Shown here one piece after another: positions 7,503-16,799 of a stretch of 64,000 nucleotides of DNA; the stretch's first letter is position 1; each line of letters opens with the position of its first letter. This stretch comes from Chitinophaga varians (lineage in GTDB: Bacteria > Bacteroidota > Bacteroidia > Chitinophagales > Chitinophagaceae), in NCBI RefSeq assembly GCF_012641275.1, contig NZ_JABAIA010000003.1, positions 1,302,001-1,366,000 of the forward strand, in the 5' to 3' direction. The position numbers and the translations under genes were made by a program. The notes under the pieces were generated by a model. The model searched no databases, was not told where the DNA came from, and saw nothing but the letters and a program-made list of their open reading frames with translations.

Positions 7503-9245
7503 TTATAGCAGGATATCGATGTCTGCGGACGTAAAGTACCGGGGCACTTCATGTCCTGAATAAACGGCGCCATATCGCAGCTTCAATGGCAGCAGGTACT
7601 GAAGCGGGATACGTGCCCAGCTTTTCATATTTTCCACATTGATGTTCAACAAAGACGATAACTGTATGCCGATGGAAGGCACGAAAATAAAGGTGGTACG
7701 GCTGCGGGTGAACTGTGCGCCGGTTTCTGCATAAGTGTACAGCCCGATGAACCGTTTGTTGCTTACCCAATAGTCGAAGTTGCCCTTAATACCAACCCTG
7801 ACCTGTTGTGCAGACCTGGTGGGCTGCTCTGCATCCTTGTCCTTCAGGTTGGCGAAACTGCCGGAAACCGTATAGCCGAGCCAGTAGTCCATCAGACCTT
7901 TTTTACCACCGTCACTGTTATAATCAAAATGTTTAAGGAAGTTGCCTGCGTTGATCCGTATTTCAGGCCCCAGCATATAATGGTCTGCGGAGGCTGTGCC
8001 GCTGACAAGTCCTATGGAAAGGGAGTTGCCTACGCGGGCGCGTACGAAGTCGCGGTAACGTAACGGTGCATTGGCTTGCCGCATGGCGGCGGTAATAGTG
8101 CCGCGGTTTTCAAACAGCGCGTCCATATCGGAACGGTAAGGAATGGGGACCCAAGCCAGGCTGGGGATATGAAAGATGAGATAAAGCGGTTGATCGGCGC
8201 GGTTGTCAGGGATCTTATCCAGAAAAGCGGTGAAGCCTTTGTCTGCCGAGCCTCTTTGAAAAGCATCGCTGAGGTCTTGTAGAGACAGGGTGACGGCGTG
8301 AATGATCCGTTCGGCTTCCGGCGTAAAGGTTTCGTAGTGTATGGCCCCGAGCGTGGTGTTCTTCTGCCAGCTGTGATGTGGGTTATTGAACTGCCCGTCA
8401 CCATAGGCGTACCATATCTGGCCTTTACGGTTTACCACGGTGCAGCCATTGGCCGAATAGAAGTCATGCAACGATTTGTTGTTGGTGACGGATTCAAAAA
8501 TGGTGCGGTTCACTACCAGGTGGCCCGAGGAGAACGCATCTTCCAGGAAATGGTCGGCGAAAGCGTTAAAGAGCATGGCATAAAAAAACATTTGCCTGGA
8601 GGCGTCGTCATTTTTCCCGGACAGCTGTCCGCTTTGTTCTGCCAGGTCTATCGCCAGTACATGGAGTGTTACATACATGTTGATGGCGTTAGTGCGTCCC
8701 AGCCTTTTAAAAATACTGTCCACCAGCACCGGTTTTTCACAGAGACGGACAGAGGCTTTGCTGAAGTACCGCAACTGTTCCCGGAACCCTTTACGGTATT
8801 CATAAAAGTGTGAAAGGTTGAGGGCGGCTTTGAGGGCATAACTGAAGTCCAGCTTGGACAGTTTACCATCAGGGGCAGCGGTGTAGCCCATAGCAATGTA
8901 TTGATCATGCAGCTTGATGATCCGCTCCATAACGGAATGCTGGTAATGCAGCTGCTCTTCCAGTAACATGGGGTTGCGTTCATGGTCGCCGCTGAGGCCG
9001 TTCAGAACGCCATAAGAGATGCGGCTTTGGTCAGGACCGGAAAAAGTGCCGAAATAATAACGGCCCTGATCGTCAGACCGTATGTCCAGGTAACGCAGCA
9101 GCTGTGCTTTGTTATTCTCCGGTAATGACTTTAAAAAACGCAAAAACGCCGCGTCGCCGATCAGTTTGTGCTCTCCGTAGTTGTAGGCGAATAAACGCCC
9201 GGATGTAATGGTTAATGTAATGGCAATAATGAGTAGTCCCTTCAT
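7503..9245 (-). CDS. Secreted zinc phospholipase C-like protein with C-terminal barrel-like domain
   Basis: 580 residues with a signal peptide. The N-terminal 250 residues are helical and carry His26, His146, His195 and the motif HFLEDAFSSGH, where His232, Asp236 and His242 keep the spacing of the zinc ligands His118, Asp122 and His128 of bacterial zinc-dependent phospholipase C/P1 nuclease enzymes. The last 180 residues contain alternating aromatic strands like a small outer membrane barrel. That arrangement would place the lipase-like domain at the outer membrane. Assignment of the first domain rests on the motif only; a nuclease or phosphatase role is possible. Confidence 0.6.
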   Translation of the reverse strand: MKGLLIIAITLTITSGRLFAYNYGEHKLIGDAAFLRFLKSLPENNKAQLLRYLDIRSDDQGRYYFGTFSGPDQSRISYGVLNGLSGDHERNPMLLEEQLHYQHSVMERIIKLHDQYIAMGYTAAPDGKLSKLDFSYALKAALNLSHFYEYRKGFREQLRYFSKASVRLCEKPVLVDSIFKRLGRTNAINMYVTLHVLAIDLAEQSGQLSGKNDDASRQMFFYAMLFNAFADHFLEDAFSSGHLVVNRTIFESVTNNKSLHDFYSANGCTVVNRKGQIWYAYGDGQFNNPHHSWQKNTTLGAIHYETFTPEAERIIHAVTLSLQDLSDAFQRGSADKGFTAFLDKIPDNRADQPLYLIFHIPSLAWVPIPYRSDMDALFENRGTITAAMRQANAPLRYRDFVRARVGNSLSIGLVSGTASADHYMLGPEIRINAGNFLKHFDYNSDGGKKGLMDYWLGYTVSGSFANLKDKDAEQPTRSAQQVRVGIKGNFDYWVSNKRFIGLYTYAETGAQFTRSRTTFIFVPSIGIQLSSLLNINVENMKSWARIPLQYLLPLKLRYGAVYSGHEVPRYFTSADIDILL

Positions 9246-9469
9246 ATTTTGGGTTGTAGTTCACAGATAGAAATTTTGCCGCGACAGTTAAAGGGACGAA
9301 AACTTAAAATAAAGGTATTTTCAGGGGATGGCAATGGAAAATGAATAACATTTTTGAACAACGGGAAAAATCCCGGTATGCCTTACGAAATGTCCCTGAA
9401 AAATAATAGCATGAAAATCCAGCGGAAAAGAATGGACACGAAAATCATGGTGGTTATCTTAAAAAATAG

Positions 9470-9477
9470 TACATTTG
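9470..9477 (+). promoter_or_regulatory. -7 element for the two small membrane genes
   Basis: TACATTTG is an exact TAnnTTTG match 17 bases before the ATG at 9494. The rest of the 248-bp gap (9246-9493) holds only a small CGGGA/TCCCG hairpin. Confidence 0.5.
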
Positions 9478-9493
9478 GCCTAAATTTAAAGTT

Positions 9494-9697
9494 ATGACCG
9501 AATATACCACCACGAACAACGAAGAGGAAGAAGACAAAAAGTCTTTTATTCAAAGGTTGAGAGACAGTGTATTGCCGATCAAACCGGAAGATTCCGGTAT
9601 AAAAAAAGCAATGAAACAGGTCGGTTTTGCGGCTTTTTTGGGAGTAGCAGGCGTGGTAACAGCCCTGCTGGCCATTGCGGTGTCATTTGCGCTGTAA
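9494..9697 (+). CDS. Small single-pass membrane protein
   Basis: 67 residues: an acidic, Asn/Glu-rich N-terminus, an amphipathic basic segment (SFIQRLRDSVLP), then one hydrophobic segment at the C-terminus (AAFLGVAGVVTALLAIAVSF). Start is set by a strong promoter element just upstream. Only one base separates it from the next gene, so the two are almost certainly co-transcribed. Function unknown; the tail-anchored form suggests a subunit or modulator of a membrane complex. Confidence 0.75.
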   Translation: MTEYTTTNNEEEEDKKSFIQRLRDSVLPIKPEDSGIKKAMKQVGFAAFLGVAGVVTALLAIAVSFAL

Positions 9698-9698
9698 C

Positions 9699-10082
9699 AT
9701 GAAACGGCTGTTTTACATATTAGGTATCAGCGGTTTGTCATGGCTGATGGTCCATCTCGCCCGATGGAGCGGTCACCCGTTACCTTGGCTGAACGGTCAC
9801 CTGACAGACCTCATCGTGGTGCCACTGATAGCGCAGGCATGCCTGGTAGTGGTCCAACGTTGGATAGTGAAGCGCAGCGATTATTTGCTGCCGCTCGGAT
9901 ATGTCCTGTTTATTGCCTGTTATGTGGCTGTGGTGTTTGAATGGATAATGCCCCGTTATTCACCCCGTTATACGGGCGACTGGCTGGACGTAGCGGCGTA
10001 TTTCGCCGGCGCCGCAGGGTACTATGGCTGGCAGCACTGGCCTGTGGCGTTGCATGGCACTAACGGTGAAGGATATAGGTAA
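9699..10082 (+). CDS. VanZ-like small integral membrane protein
   Basis: 127 residues from ATG 9699, one base after the previous stop. Four hydrophobic segments are seen, and the end (FEWIMPRYSPRYTGDWLDVAAYFAG) carries the polar E...R...DWLDV...G pattern found in VanZ-like proteins and in small Bacteroidota proteins often labelled magnesium citrate transporter. Actual function is not known. A strong inverted repeat follows. Confidence 0.7.
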   Translation: MKRLFYILGISGLSWLMVHLARWSGHPLPWLNGHLTDLIVVPLIAQACLVVVQRWIVKRSDYLLPLGYVLFIACYVAVVFEWIMPRYSPRYTGDWLDVAAYFAGAAGYYGWQHWPVALHGTNGEGYR

Positions 10083-10132
10083 TGATCGCAGTTCCTTGCT
10101 GCTGCCCGTAGGAACAAGGAACTGCGCGATCA
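10083..10132. terminator. Bidirectional hairpin between convergent genes
   Basis: TGATCGCAGTTCCTTG (10083-10098) pairs with the matching arm at 10115-10132 with one bulge. It lies between the VanZ-like gene and the convergent AhpD-like gene and would serve both. Confidence 0.65.
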
Positions 10133-10137
10133 TCAAA

Positions 10138-10587
10138 TTAGCCGTGTTGGCCCACAGCGTAGCCGCCAGGCACTGTCCTGAAAGCAATGTTTAATTTGTT
10201 CCAGGTGCCAATCATCGCTACTGACAACGCGATATCGGCAATTTCTTCTTTACTGAAATGTTTGGCCAGTTCATCATAAGTTTCATCATCCATGTGATTG
10301 GCGTTCAGCGCTTCTGCAAAGGCTAATGCAGCTCTTTCTGCTTCACTGTAATAAGGCGTCTCACGCCATGCCGGCAGAGAATATAACCTTTGTGCAGTTT
10401 CCCCAATGTGAGTAGCATCTTTAAAGTGCATGTCCAGGCAATAAGCACAACCATTGATCTGGGACATACGGGTGTTGATCAGTTCATGCAGCTTCTGGTC
10501 CAGCCCCTGACGGAGATAAGCGCCTGTTTTAAACAGTCCGTCTGCAAATCCTTTTTTAACATCTCCGAAAGAAATTCTTGCTTCCAT
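10138..10587 (-). CDS. Carboxymuconolactone decarboxylase/AhpD-family protein
   Basis: 149 residues, all helical. The redox motif CAYC (about residues 47-50) followed by MHFKDA is the AhpD-type active site CxxC...H, and the segment ELINTRMSQINGC is the family core. Members act as alkylhydroperoxidase-type disulfide reductases in peroxide or reactive-chlorine defence. It is divergent from the AraC gene at 10745, so that regulator may control it. Confidence 0.9.
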   Translation of the reverse strand: MEARISFGDVKKGFADGLFKTGAYLRQGLDQKLHELINTRMSQINGCAYCLDMHFKDATHIGETAQRLYSLPAWRETPYYSEAERAALAFAEALNANHMDDETYDELAKHFSKEEIADIALSVAMIGTWNKLNIAFRTVPGGYAVGQHG

Positions 10588-10701
10588 TTTGTATCGTTTT
10601 AATTTTGATTAATATTTGTTTTGATAAGATGACAACCTGATATTTCCATTTAGGACATCATTTTTAAATATTTTTTAATTTTATTTAAAATAGATTGTCT
10701 T

Positions 10702-10709
10702 TAAATTTG
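10702..10709 (+). promoter_or_regulatory. -7 element for the AraC gene
   Basis: TAAATTTG is an exact TAnnTTTG match 35 bases before the ATG at 10745, in a very AT-rich 157-bp gap shared with the divergent AhpD-like gene. Confidence 0.45.
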
Positions 10710-10744
10710 TTAGATGGATTTTGGCGAGTGATTAAAACCAGTAA

Positions 10745-11605
10745 ATGAAAGCGGTACACACGGATACACAGGAGTTGCTTTTCGGTCTGCAACAGGAGGC
10801 GTCAGCCGCATGGTCACAGCCGGTACAATTTGCGGAATATGTTGTTTTATTTGTTCCCGCAGGCAGCGGGATATTTCATGCCGATTTTTCCGTGACGGCC
10901 TTCAACGGACCGGTACTGTTGTTTGCCACCCCGTTTCAGCTGTTGCGCCTCGAGGCAGACACGGACCTGCCTTATTTCCAGCTGCGCTTCCACGGCGATT
11001 TTTATTGTATTGAACATCACCGCGCGGAAGTAGCCTGTAATGGATCGCTATTTAATAATATCTATCAGCAGCCTTTTATACAGTTGTCCAAAGATGAATC
11101 CCTGGGCTTTTTTCAATTGATCACCCAGCTGGAAGCAGAGTTTAAACAAGAGGCGCCTTCTGATATGGTGCTCAAAGCGTATCTGCAATTGTTGCTGGCC
11201 AAGTCCAGTGCTATCCGGCAGAAAACGCAGGTAATAACACCGGACGGACCGCAGCCGGACGATCAGATGGAACGTTTCCGCGTGTTGCTGGACCAACATT
11301 ACCTTACCTTGCACAAACCGGCCGACTATGCTGAACTACTGGCTATTTCCCCGAACCACTTCACAAAAAAATGCAACCGCTATTTTGGTAAATCACCTTC
11401 CCGCCTGATCCAGGACCGCCTGGTACTGGAAGCCAAGAAACAACTGCACCTGACACGCAAGAGCATCAAAGAAATCGCCTACGCGCTGCGGTTTGATGAT
11501 GAGTTCTATTTCAGTCGCTTCTTTAAGAAAAATACCGGCGTATCGCCGCAGACGTTCCGCCAGCGGACAGGCATATCTATCGTGGCAGATTTGTCCATGC
11601 AATAG
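10745..11605 (+). CDS. AraC-family transcriptional regulator
   Basis: 286 residues. An N-terminal cupin-like sensor domain (about 20-150) precedes a two-part helix-turn-helix domain (about 180-280): LLAISPNHFTKKCNRYFGKSP, then IKEIAYALRFDDEFYFSRFF and the SPQTFRQ tail. It lies between the AhpD-like gene (divergent) and the YkgB gene (downstream, 74 bases). That arrangement suggests it activates one or both in response to an oxidant or electrophile, but nothing in the sequence names the inducer. Confidence 0.9.
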   Translation: MKAVHTDTQELLFGLQQEASAAWSQPVQFAEYVVLFVPAGSGIFHADFSVTAFNGPVLLFATPFQLLRLEADTDLPYFQLRFHGDFYCIEHHRAEVACNGSLFNNIYQQPFIQLSKDESLGFFQLITQLEAEFKQEAPSDMVLKAYLQLLLAKSSAIRQKTQVITPDGPQPDDQMERFRVLLDQHYLTLHKPADYAELLAISPNHFTKKCNRYFGKSPSRLIQDRLVLEAKKQLHLTRKSIKEIAYALRFDDEFYFSRFFKKNTGVSPQTFRQRTGISIVADLSMQ

Positions 11606-11641
11606 CCTTTTCCCTCCATGGCCCGGCGCTGATGCCCGTTC

Positions 11642-11649
11642 TACATTTG
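11642..11649 (+). promoter_or_regulatory. -7 element for the YkgB gene
   Basis: TACATTTG, an exact TAnnTTTG match 30 bases before ATG 11680. It indicates that the YkgB gene has its own promoter rather than relying on read-through from araC. Confidence 0.5.
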
Positions 11650-11679
11650 TATCGTCATTCATCTTTAAAAAACGAACAA

Positions 11680-12255
11680 ATGAAAGCCATGAACAAAGTC
11701 CTGCAGGCCATTGCCAACCTTGATCAATTGGGAAAAAAAGTCGTACGCTGGGGAATCGTCATCGTGTTTGTCTGGATAGGCGCCTTAAAATTTTCTACCT
11801 ACGAGGCAGACGGCATTGTTCCCTTTGTGGCCAACAGTCCTTTTATGTCCTTCTTTTACAATAACCCCGGCGAGTATAAGACACACATGAACAAGGAAGG
11901 GGAACTGATTGAGGTGAACCATACCTGGCATGAAAACAACAATACATACGGCTTCTCCCGCGGCCTCGGCGTTTTCCTGATCACGTTGGCAGTGCTGGTG
12001 GCCATATACCGCATGGCGCCGCTGGCCAGTGTGGTGGGCAGCGCACTGGTGTTTATCATGACAGTAGGTACTTTGTCTTTCCTGGTCACCACACCGGAAT
12101 CCTGGGTGCCACACCTGACAGACCATCAATGGGGATTCCCTTATCTTTCCGGCCGCGGCAGACTGGTGATCAAAGATGTGATGATCATGGGAGGGGCGCT
12201 GGTCACCATGAGTGAGTCTGCCGGTATTTATCTTCAGCGTAAAGGCATAAAGTAG
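11680..12255 (+). CDS. YkgB/DUF417 family inner membrane protein
   Basis: 191 residues with four transmembrane segments. The family signature is visible: RWGIVIVFVWIGALKFSTYEADGIVPFVANSPFMSF spread over the first segment, and GRLVIKDVMIMGGAL near the end. E. coli YkgB/RclC belongs to this family and is linked to reactive-chlorine stress; here the neighbouring AraC and AhpD-like genes give a comparable set. Transport or redox activity is unproven. The in-frame ATG at 11689 is an alternative start. Confidence 0.88.
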   Translation: MKAMNKVLQAIANLDQLGKKVVRWGIVIVFVWIGALKFSTYEADGIVPFVANSPFMSFFYNNPGEYKTHMNKEGELIEVNHTWHENNNTYGFSRGLGVFLITLAVLVAIYRMAPLASVVGSALVFIMTVGTLSFLVTTPESWVPHLTDHQWGFPYLSGRGRLVIKDVMIMGGALVTMSESAGIYLQRKGIK

Positions 12256-12277
12256 TGTGTCCCTGCGCGTTTTTTAA

Positions 12278-12285
12278 TATCTTTA
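12278..12285 (+). promoter_or_regulatory. Probable -7 element for the propeller-like gene
   Basis: TATCTTTA matches TAnnTTTG at 7 of 8 positions, 25 bases before ATG 12310. Confidence 0.35.
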
Positions 12286-12309
12286 CCGGCTACAAAAAAG
12301 TAACTACCT

Positions 12310-13290
12310 ATGCAACTCCAAATAACAGACGTTCACACCAAAACGATATCCTGGCGGGGAAATGATCTCGTAGACTGGGCCACAAGCACAAAAATACATG
12401 GCGACGGCGAATGGCCTGCCCAACAAATACATTACGCTTATAATTTCGATGCAGCCATCACTTCAGCGGACGGACAATATGCACTGATTTTTACTAAGCA
12501 GGGCACCAAAGGGCTGCTGCTGAAAAACGGCAAAATGCTTCGGGAAGTTAACCGGTCATACTATCAGGCAGAGGTATACGAATATCCGGCAGCGTTTTTT
12601 GTGGCGCCCAACGGCAGGACCTACCTGGCCCATTGCCCGCAGGCCTACTGCCAGCTGGACTTTGAAGATGTGGAAACAGGAGAGGTGATCACCCGCGTGG
12701 AAGGCCGCGAGCCGCAGGACTATTTTTATTCCCGCCTCGAGGTAAGCACGGATAACAAGTGGCTCATCAGTAAAGGCTGGGTATGGCATCCCTGGGATAT
12801 GGTGGTGGCCTTTAATATCGAAGCATGCCTGCAGGACCCTAAGTTGCTGGACCAGGTTAAGAAAAGTCCGGATGTTGATGCAGAAGTAGGCGTGGCAGGC
12901 TTCATCAGTAACCATGAGGTACTGATCGGCGCCATCGGGGACGGAGAACTGATGGACGAAGAAGCTGAAAATGCGGAGGCGCTGCAACCAGGCCAACTGG
13001 TGGTCTGGGACCTGGAAACAGACGCGTTGTCAGCACCTGTCACCGTCAAAGGGATCTTTGGTAATATTTTTCCCATAGATAATACGTATACCTGGGACCT
13101 GGCCGGCTGTCCGCGTATTATCAATTACCGCACCGGTGAGGTGGTGGACCAGCTGGAGGAATTTCTTGTCAACCCTCAGGTATCTTCTATCATTCATCAC
13201 ATAGAAGCGCCACAGATTTCGTATAACCGGGAAACAAAAGCCGTGGCTGTTATCACGAAAGACCGGAAAGTAGCTTTACTGACCCGCTGA
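12310..13290 (+). CDS. Cytoplasmic beta-propeller-like protein of unknown function
   Basis: 326 residues with no signal peptide or membrane segment. Repeated short blocks of the form strand-turn-strand (SADGQYALIFTKQG, APNGRTYLAHC, STDNKWLISKGW, RETKAVAVITKDRKVALL) resemble blades of a WD40/YVTN-like propeller. No catalytic motif is recognisable. The gene is probably a single-gene unit ended by the hairpin at 13318-13343. Confidence 0.65.
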   Translation: MQLQITDVHTKTISWRGNDLVDWATSTKIHGDGEWPAQQIHYAYNFDAAITSADGQYALIFTKQGTKGLLLKNGKMLREVNRSYYQAEVYEYPAAFFVAPNGRTYLAHCPQAYCQLDFEDVETGEVITRVEGREPQDYFYSRLEVSTDNKWLISKGWVWHPWDMVVAFNIEACLQDPKLLDQVKKSPDVDAEVGVAGFISNHEVLIGAIGDGELMDEEAENAEALQPGQLVVWDLETDALSAPVTVKGIFGNIFPIDNTYTWDLAGCPRIINYRTGEVVDQLEEFLVNPQVSSIIHHIEAPQISYNRETKAVAVITKDRKVALLTR

Positions 13291-13317
13291 CGATAGTGAT
13301 TGAATTATATTAATAAG

Positions 13318-13343
13318 AAAAGCAGCTCCGTGGAGCTGCTTTT
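13318..13343. terminator. Bidirectional terminator
   Basis: AAAAGCAGCT and AGCTGCTTTT form a perfect 10-bp stem around CCGTGG, with A and T tracts on the two sides, between the convergent propeller-like and sugar dehydrogenase genes. Confidence 0.85.
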
Positions 13344-13364
13344 TTATTGTGGCTGTATACACTG

Positions 13365-14693
13365 TTATTGTTTGTAGACAATGCGGTAGATGGTGCCCAT
13401 CTTGTCGTCAGACACGTACAGGGAGCCATCGGGGCCTTGCGCGAGACCACAGGGACGGTGGAGCGCATCACCGGGCGCGGCAATGTTTTCTTTGCCGGCG
13501 AAACCTTTGGCGAATACTTCCCATTTGCCGGAAGGTGCTCCGTCTTTAAAAGGCACAAAAGCCACAAAGAAGCCCTGTTGTGGTTCAGGGGCCCTGTTCC
13601 AGGAACCGTGGAACGCGATGAACGCTCCGTTTTTATAACGCTCAGGGAACATGTTGCCGGTATAGAACAGCAGCGCGTTAGGAGCGAGGTGGCCCGGGAA
13701 AGTGGCAACCGGATCGTCATATTTGTCAGTGACAGCTTTTTTACCATCGCCACCATATTCAGGACAAACGATTTTTTTCTGCTGTATATGGTCGTAGTAA
13801 ATGTACGGCCAGCCGCAGTTGGAGCCGTCATGCAGTTTGTACATGGTTTCGGCGGGCAGCTCGGCTGATTGTTTGGCGTCGTACAGTTCAGGGAAAAAGT
13901 CGTGCAGGTTGTCACGGCCGTGCTGCATTACAAAAAGCGCATTGGCCTGGCTGTTCCAGTCGAGGCCCACCACGTTGCGAAGGCCGGTAGCGTACCGTTT
14001 GCCGTTATGATATCCCTGGTTCAGTTCATTGGCCTTGAACACCCAGATACCGCCGGCAGAATCCAGCAGGGGGCATGGCTGCATGCCCGGGGAACCTTTG
14101 GTACGGTCTTTTTCCTGGCATATATTGGAAGGTGCCCCGATATTCACATATAGGTTACCGTTATTGTCCAGGGCAATGGATTTTGAATTGTGTTGTCCGC
14201 GGTCTATCAGCCCACTGACGATAGTGTCCGGATGTTGCGGGTCTGCTACTTCCTGCTGGTCGTTCAGTTTGTAACGGAACACGCTGGTGTTGGAGGAAGC
14301 ATACAGGTAGCCGTCTTTAATGGCGATACCGGTGCCGCCGTAGGGAGCAAACGCGGAACGTTCATCTGCACGGCCGTCGCCGTTTTTATCTTTCAGCACC
14401 ACAATGGCGTTGCCGTTGACCGGGTTCTCCAGTTTAACATACACCACGCCGTTTTTATTCACGGTCAGGTGACGGGCATTACCGGTGCTGTCGGCAAAAC
14501 GAAGCGCGCCAAATCCCTGCGGCAGCTCCAGGCCAACGTTACCATTGTCGGCAGCGGGGCCTTTAGGTGCTTCCGTACCCGGATTGTTATTGCAGCTGTG
14601 CAGTACCAGCATGGCAGACGGCATTAAAAGGCTCAGGGCCATCGCCCTGAAAACCCGCTTGTCTGACCGGATAGGCCATAATCCTGTTTTCAT
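13365..14693 (-). CDS. PQQ-dependent sugar dehydrogenase-type lipoprotein
   Basis: 442 residues from ATG 14693. The signal peptide ends in a lipobox (VLHSC), so the mature protein is lipid-anchored. The rest is a six-bladed propeller of the glucose/sorbosone dehydrogenase family: LPQGFGALRFADSTGNARHL at the start, TGLRNVVGLDWN, SNCGWPYIYYD, and a final GPDGSLYVSDDKMGTIYRI. Family members oxidise aldoses at the periplasmic face using PQQ; no PQQ synthesis genes are in the window, so cofactor and substrate remain open. The longer frame upstream of 14693 lacks a signal peptide and is rejected. Confidence 0.85.
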   Translation of the reverse strand: MKTGLWPIRSDKRVFRAMALSLLMPSAMLVLHSCNNNPGTEAPKGPAADNGNVGLELPQGFGALRFADSTGNARHLTVNKNGVVYVKLENPVNGNAIVVLKDKNGDGRADERSAFAPYGGTGIAIKDGYLYASSNTSVFRYKLNDQQEVADPQHPDTIVSGLIDRGQHNSKSIALDNNGNLYVNIGAPSNICQEKDRTKGSPGMQPCPLLDSAGGIWVFKANELNQGYHNGKRYATGLRNVVGLDWNSQANALFVMQHGRDNLHDFFPELYDAKQSAELPAETMYKLHDGSNCGWPYIYYDHIQQKKIVCPEYGGDGKKAVTDKYDDPVATFPGHLAPNALLFYTGNMFPERYKNGAFIAFHGSWNRAPEPQQGFFVAFVPFKDGAPSGKWEVFAKGFAGKENIAAPGDALHRPCGLAQGPDGSLYVSDDKMGTIYRIVYKQ

Positions 14694-14850
14694 AGTATTG
14701 TGTTTAGTGCAAAATAATGGACTTTCGGATGTCCGTGACCGTTGAAGGCCATAAAAAGTACGAAAATAATGGAAGATGCTGAAAAAAATATGACGCACGG
14801 AGGAGCACTCTGTGAGCAAATAATCAAATAAACAAATCACTGTATTAATA

Positions 14851-16608
14851 TCAGGCCGGCGTCTGGAAACGGGGCAGGTGCGCGGCCAGCGCCTGGTAGA
14901 GCTCATTGAAATGCACAGGCTTGGAAATATAGGCGCTGGCGCCTGCCTGTAACAGCTCTTCTTTTACGGAAACGAAAGCGTCTCCCGAAACAACCAGTAC
15001 TGGGATGTCCTTCAGAAAGCTGTCACGGCGCAATTGCCGTAGCAGTTCTTTGCCGCCCATGCCAGACATGTGCAGATCGGTGATAACGATGTCCGGTTTC
15101 TCCAACTGTATACGCTGCAGGGCTGCGGCCCCGTCGTGGCAGAGGATAGGCGCGATGCCCATATGGGCCAGTATTTTGCTGAGCAATGCACTGCTTACCA
15201 GATCGTCTTCAATGATCAGTGCAGTAGCACCGGGAAACACGTCCCGGCGATAATGCTGCCGGATGGAAGTGGTATTGTTCTCCCTGGCCGTCTCCAGCGG
15301 TAAGGTGAAGGTGATGATGGTATGGGTGCTCATTTCGTCCGGTTCCATATATATCCTGCCACCCAGTAAGGTGACCAGGTGTTTGGTGATAGACAGACCC
15401 AGGCCGGTGGCTTCGGTGATCTGGTTTCGCTCGGACACAAACGCTTCGAAGATATGCCTGGCTTTTTCTGGATGAATGATGCCTTCATTGATCACCCGGA
15501 AAATGATCTGTTGCCCGTAACGTTCTCCGGTGACAGACACTGTACTGTTGCCAGTGGCGAATTTCACCGCATTGGACAACAGGTTGTTGATGATTTTGGT
15601 GAGAATGATCTTATCACTGTAGATGATGGCCGGGAGTTGTTTGTCGAAGCTCTCGCGGACAGTGATGCCCCTTGAATGCGCAATATACCGGCTGATGGCC
15701 GCGCAATGCCCCACGCACTCCCGGAGGTCCAGCGATTCCCGGGTAACGGTATTAAACCTGCCGGCGTCAATGCGCGACATGTCCAGCACGTTGTTGATGA
15801 TATTGCGCGCAATATAACAGGCGGAATAGAGGTCGTCTATTTCTTTATGCTCTTCACTGTCTTCATCGCTCTTCCGCAACTGTAACAGCTGGGCGATACC
15901 ATAAATAGCGTTGAGGGGTGTCCGTAGTTCATGATAGGTTTCCCGCAGGAACGTGCTTTTGGCCATGGAAGCTTCTTTCAGTTTTCTTTCTGATTGCAGC
16001 AGGGCATGTATTTTACCAATGTAAAACGACATCACCAGCACCATCATGGTCACAAAACCGGCCGCTGTCAGCACATGCATCATATACATCGCTTTTTCAG
16101 TCAGCTCCAGCGGCACAATCACCGGATGACGGTGATTAATATGCACCAGTGCCATTAATGAAAGCGTGATGGCCAACGTAGACACCAGTACTTTCCGTTC
16201 CCTGTTCAGGAAGAACGTATTGCAAAGATGGAAGACGATCACGGCAAGGAAAGCGATCACCAGGTCCGTCGGAATGGCGTCTTCCAGTAAACAGCTCCAG
16301 TATACCGCAAAGATGCCATGTATCAGCAACATGACCAGGCTGGCCCTGAAGTACTGCCGGAAATGATTAAGCAGCACCACCGACATGAATCCGGTGGCTT
16401 CCATTAACACGGGCGCCAGGATAAAAGGCGTAGGATGCAGTACATAAAAGTAAGAACCGATAATCAGCACCATTATCGTAACAATAAGGGCCAACGCATT
16501 GGCGAGGATAACAGGTCTTCTTTCTTCCTGACTGGTAAGGCCTGCCGTACCGGCGAACAGCGGCGCTCTTAAGGACTTTAGGAGGCGGGGTTGGGTTGAT
16601 GTGTACAT
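14851..16608 (-). CDS. Hybrid histidine kinase/response regulator
   Basis: 585 residues. Six membrane segments lie between about residues 33 and 200 with no large sensor loop. A HisKA domain follows with phospho-acceptor His226 in YHELRTPLNAIYG, then a HATPase with NNLLSNAVKFA and the G-boxes (ATGLGLSITKHLV), and a C-terminal receiver (ALIIEDDLVSS, VITDLHMSGMGG, KPV). There is no DNA-binding output in the protein and no cognate regulator next to it, so the partner is elsewhere. It probably senses a membrane-linked signal. Confidence 0.92.
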   Translation of the reverse strand: MYTSTQPRLLKSLRAPLFAGTAGLTSQEERRPVILANALALIVTIMVLIIGSYFYVLHPTPFILAPVLMEATGFMSVVLLNHFRQYFRASLVMLLIHGIFAVYWSCLLEDAIPTDLVIAFLAVIVFHLCNTFFLNRERKVLVSTLAITLSLMALVHINHRHPVIVPLELTEKAMYMMHVLTAAGFVTMMVLVMSFYIGKIHALLQSERKLKEASMAKSTFLRETYHELRTPLNAIYGIAQLLQLRKSDEDSEEHKEIDDLYSACYIARNIINNVLDMSRIDAGRFNTVTRESLDLRECVGHCAAISRYIAHSRGITVRESFDKQLPAIIYSDKIILTKIINNLLSNAVKFATGNSTVSVTGERYGQQIIFRVINEGIIHPEKARHIFEAFVSERNQITEATGLGLSITKHLVTLLGGRIYMEPDEMSTHTIITFTLPLETARENNTTSIRQHYRRDVFPGATALIIEDDLVSSALLSKILAHMGIAPILCHDGAAALQRIQLEKPDIVITDLHMSGMGGKELLRQLRRDSFLKDIPVLVVSGDAFVSVKEELLQAGASAYISKPVHFNELYQALAAHLPRFQTPA

Positions 16609-16799
16609 GTGACAGCATTAAATAAGATTTTCAATAGTCATTTGAGGTGTTTTCATGTTCGTTGTTATTATGCGCTATCAGCGCTTCATAAGCATGTTCT
16701 GTCGGGCTTTGGTTCAATGATCTGTTGTAAACGCAATGTGTTAAAAATCACCTTAAAAATAGGAAAGCAGGAGAGAGGTAAAACAGCAGGCGGTAAATT

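Noticed and set aside
13365..14906. Longer form of the sugar dehydrogenase
   Set aside because: The extra 71 N-terminal residues would place a signal peptide and lipobox inside the protein and overlap the 3' end of the kinase gene.
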